A stretch of DNA of 8,073 bases from NCBI GenBank assembly GCA_029983555.1, contig JASBZH010000051.1:1-8073 (forward strand). The letters run 5' to 3'. The DNA comes from Peptoniphilus sp. Its GTDB lineage: Bacteria > Bacillota > Clostridia > Tissierellales > Peptoniphilaceae. The position numbers and the translations under genes were made by a program. Under the pieces are notes generated by a model. It ran no database searches and was not told where the DNA came from. It saw only the letters and a list, made by a program, of their open reading frames with translations. Positions 7,077 to 8,073 of the stretch are shown piece by piece; position 1 is the first letter of the stretch; each line of letters starts with the position of its first letter.

Positions 7077-7091
7077 TACCCCATAGGGGTA
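7077..7091. promoter_or_regulatory. Predicted CsoR/CstR-type operator
   Basis: TACCCC (7077-7082) and GGGGTA (7086-7091) form a perfect 6-bp inverted repeat around a 3-base centre. Operators of the CsoR family (Cu(I) sensor CsoR, persulfide sensor CstR) are typically G/C tracts flanked by TA, as here. It is the most GC-rich dyad in an AT-rich intergenic stretch of 55 bases and lies in the promoter region of the CxxC gene. It lacks a following U run, so it is not a terminator. Confidence 0.55.
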
Positions 7092-7105
7092 GTTTAAAAC
7101 CAATA

Positions 7106-8014
7106 TCAATTATAAATAAAACTTGAATAGTTGTTAAAACTGTTGTCTGTATTTAGAGATCCAAGTGCTATTTCAAATTTTTGATTTGGTTCAAATCCAT
7201 TATCTTTTAAAACTTTTGAAATGTCAATTTCTCCTTCATAATCTATTACTTCTACTTTTTCTCCTTGAGTAATTCTAATTTTTGGAGTGTAGATAAATTT
7301 TCCAACATACTTTGGAGAATTAGGAGTTACTTCAACTATGTTATCAGCTTTAATATATTCCAACTTTCCAGATACTTGACCAGTAGTTGTACCCATGACA
7401 TTTGATGAAATATTTTTAAAGAAATCGTCAATAGTTAATTTTGGATTTTCAGAAAGTTTTAAATTTTGATTTTTGTTGCCAGTTGCATAACTTGTAATTT
7501 TAATAATTTCTTGATTATTTACAATTGGTTTAGGATCAAGCTTTTCTGATTTAATTATTACATTAGAATTTTCTTCGTCAAAATCAACGTAAAATCCAAT
7601 TACTCTTCCTAGTTCTCTAAGTTTAAAATAATTGTGTCCGTCAATTGTATAAGACGTAAAATTAACTTCATTGTCGTCAACTAAAACTTTGTGATTTGAT
7701 TTTACTGGGTCACTATCTGTATTTTCAACAGGTTTTAAGTCGTCTTCTAATATAACATAGTCTCCGCCTCTTTCTATTTTAACGGCGCGCCTATCCTCGT
7801 CATATTCTACACCAAATTCGGTTTTAGTTCCATCTAAAAGTGCAGCAATATCTCTCAACTTAAAATAATTATTGTCGTTAATGCTGTACCCCTTAATTTC
7901 TTGTTTGACATCATCAAAAATTATATCTTGATTTGAAACTTTTGCTCCAGCAAAAACTGAAGTGCTGCTTAAAAGCGCAAGTGATGTTGCCAAAACAGGT
8001 ATTAATTTTTTCAT
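7106..8014 (-). CDS. Secreted protein with two copper-amine-oxidase-N-like stalk repeats
   Basis: The 302-residue product is exported. Residues 1-22 form a signal peptide with a likely VFA cut site. Two copies of the small stalk domain first named from copper amine oxidases follow: GYSINDNNYFKLRDIAALL with its second strand to about residue 82, and SYTIDGHNYFKLRELGRVIG to about residue 156. This NYFKLR repeat is common in clostridial surface and wall-associated proteins; it does not bind copper and implies no oxidase activity. Residues 157-302 are polar and probably beta-rich, with no family I recognise and no LPXTG or membrane anchor, so the protein may be released or held through the repeats. 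The ATG has AAGGAGG four bases upstream. No terminator is visible before the CxxC gene. A 20-base perfect palindrome lies just upstream. The function is unknown. Confidence 0.85.
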   Translation of the reverse strand: MKKLIPVLATSLALLSSTSVFAGAKVSNQDIIFDDVKQEIKGYSINDNNYFKLRDIAALLDGTKTEFGVEYDEDRRAVKIERGGDYVILEDDLKPVENTDSDPVKSNHKVLVDDNEVNFTSYTIDGHNYFKLRELGRVIGFYVDFDEENSNVIIKSEKLDPKPIVNNQEIIKITSYATGNKNQNLKLSENPKLTIDDFFKNISSNVMGTTTGQVSGKLEYIKADNIVEVTPNSPKYVGKFIYTPKIRITQGEKVEVIDYEGEIDISKVLKDNGFEPNQKFEIALGSLNTDNSFNNYSSFIYN

Positions 8015-8038
8015 ACTTCCTCCTTCGTATAATAATGT

Positions 8039-8058
8039 TGTAGTTTAAAAAAACTACA
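8039..8058. repeat. Perfect 8-bp inverted repeat upstream of the stalk-domain gene
   Basis: TGTAGTTT (8039-8046) and AAACTACA (8051-8058) are perfect reverse complements around AAAA. The element lies 25-44 bases upstream of the gene start, where a promoter or operator would be expected. No clear -35/-10 pair could be assigned around it. On the plus strand it is followed by a T-rich stretch, so a weak terminator for a plus-strand transcript is an alternative. Confidence 0.5.
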
Positions 8059-8073
8059 TTTTCTTTTCTATCC

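Noticed and set aside
7077..7091. Terminator for the stalk-domain gene
   Set aside because: The stem is only 6 bp with a 3-base loop and no U run follows on the minus strand.
7785..7792. GGCGCGCC octamer in very AT-rich DNA
   Set aside because: It simply encodes Arg-Arg-Ala in the first stalk repeat. It is a chance restriction-site palindrome with no flanking signs of insertion.
7106..8014. Copper amine oxidase activity or a functional copper link for the stalk-domain protein
   Set aside because: Only the small N-terminal stalk repeat is present, twice, with no catalytic domain. Its closeness to a CsoR-like palindrome is not evidence for copper binding.

Overview
The window is AT-rich, densely coding DNA from a low-GC Gram-positive anaerobe. 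The clostridial-type FolD, the small CxxC (DUF1858-type) protein, the paired stalk-domain secreted protein and the strong AGGAGG ribosome binding sites all fit Clostridia/Tissierellia. A relative of Peptoniphilus, Anaerococcus or Parvimonas is my best guess, but the genus is an inference. I see no mobile element, CRISPR array, tRNA or rRNA. No intergenic stretch exceeds 300 bases.

Left part, plus strand (1-2909): a tight three-gene run holds the 3' end of glyA (serine hydroxymethyltransferase), an AGCS-family alanine/glycine:cation symporter and folD, closed by an intrinsic terminator. The gaps are 8 and 18 bases. Together the genes can import glycine or alanine, interconvert glycine and serine with methylene-tetrahydrofolate, and oxidise methylene-THF. 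The FolD has lost the lysine and glutamine needed for cyclohydrolase chemistry, so a separate cyclohydrolase is probably encoded elsewhere.

Middle (2910-3640): mntP, a manganese exporter with a TTG start, stands alone behind its own promoter and an AT-rich dyad. A bidirectional hairpin terminator separates it from the convergent minus-strand block.

Right part, minus strand (3644-8073), read from right to left: a secreted protein with two copper-amine-oxidase-N-like stalk repeats; a 69-residue CxxC redox-type protein preceded by a GC-rich palindrome resembling a CsoR/CstR operator; a secreted YcdB/YcdC-type protein with a degenerate SLH-like C-terminus; and a membrane-anchored peptidoglycan/polysaccharide deacetylase with a complete NodB catalytic set. 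Three of these four act at the cell envelope. The deacetylase and the CxxC gene have clear control signals of their own.

I found no obvious novel multi-gene system. The points most worth checking are the predicted sulfur- or copper-responsive operator, the apparently monofunctional FolD, and the uncharacterised palindromes upstream of mntP and of the stalk-domain gene.
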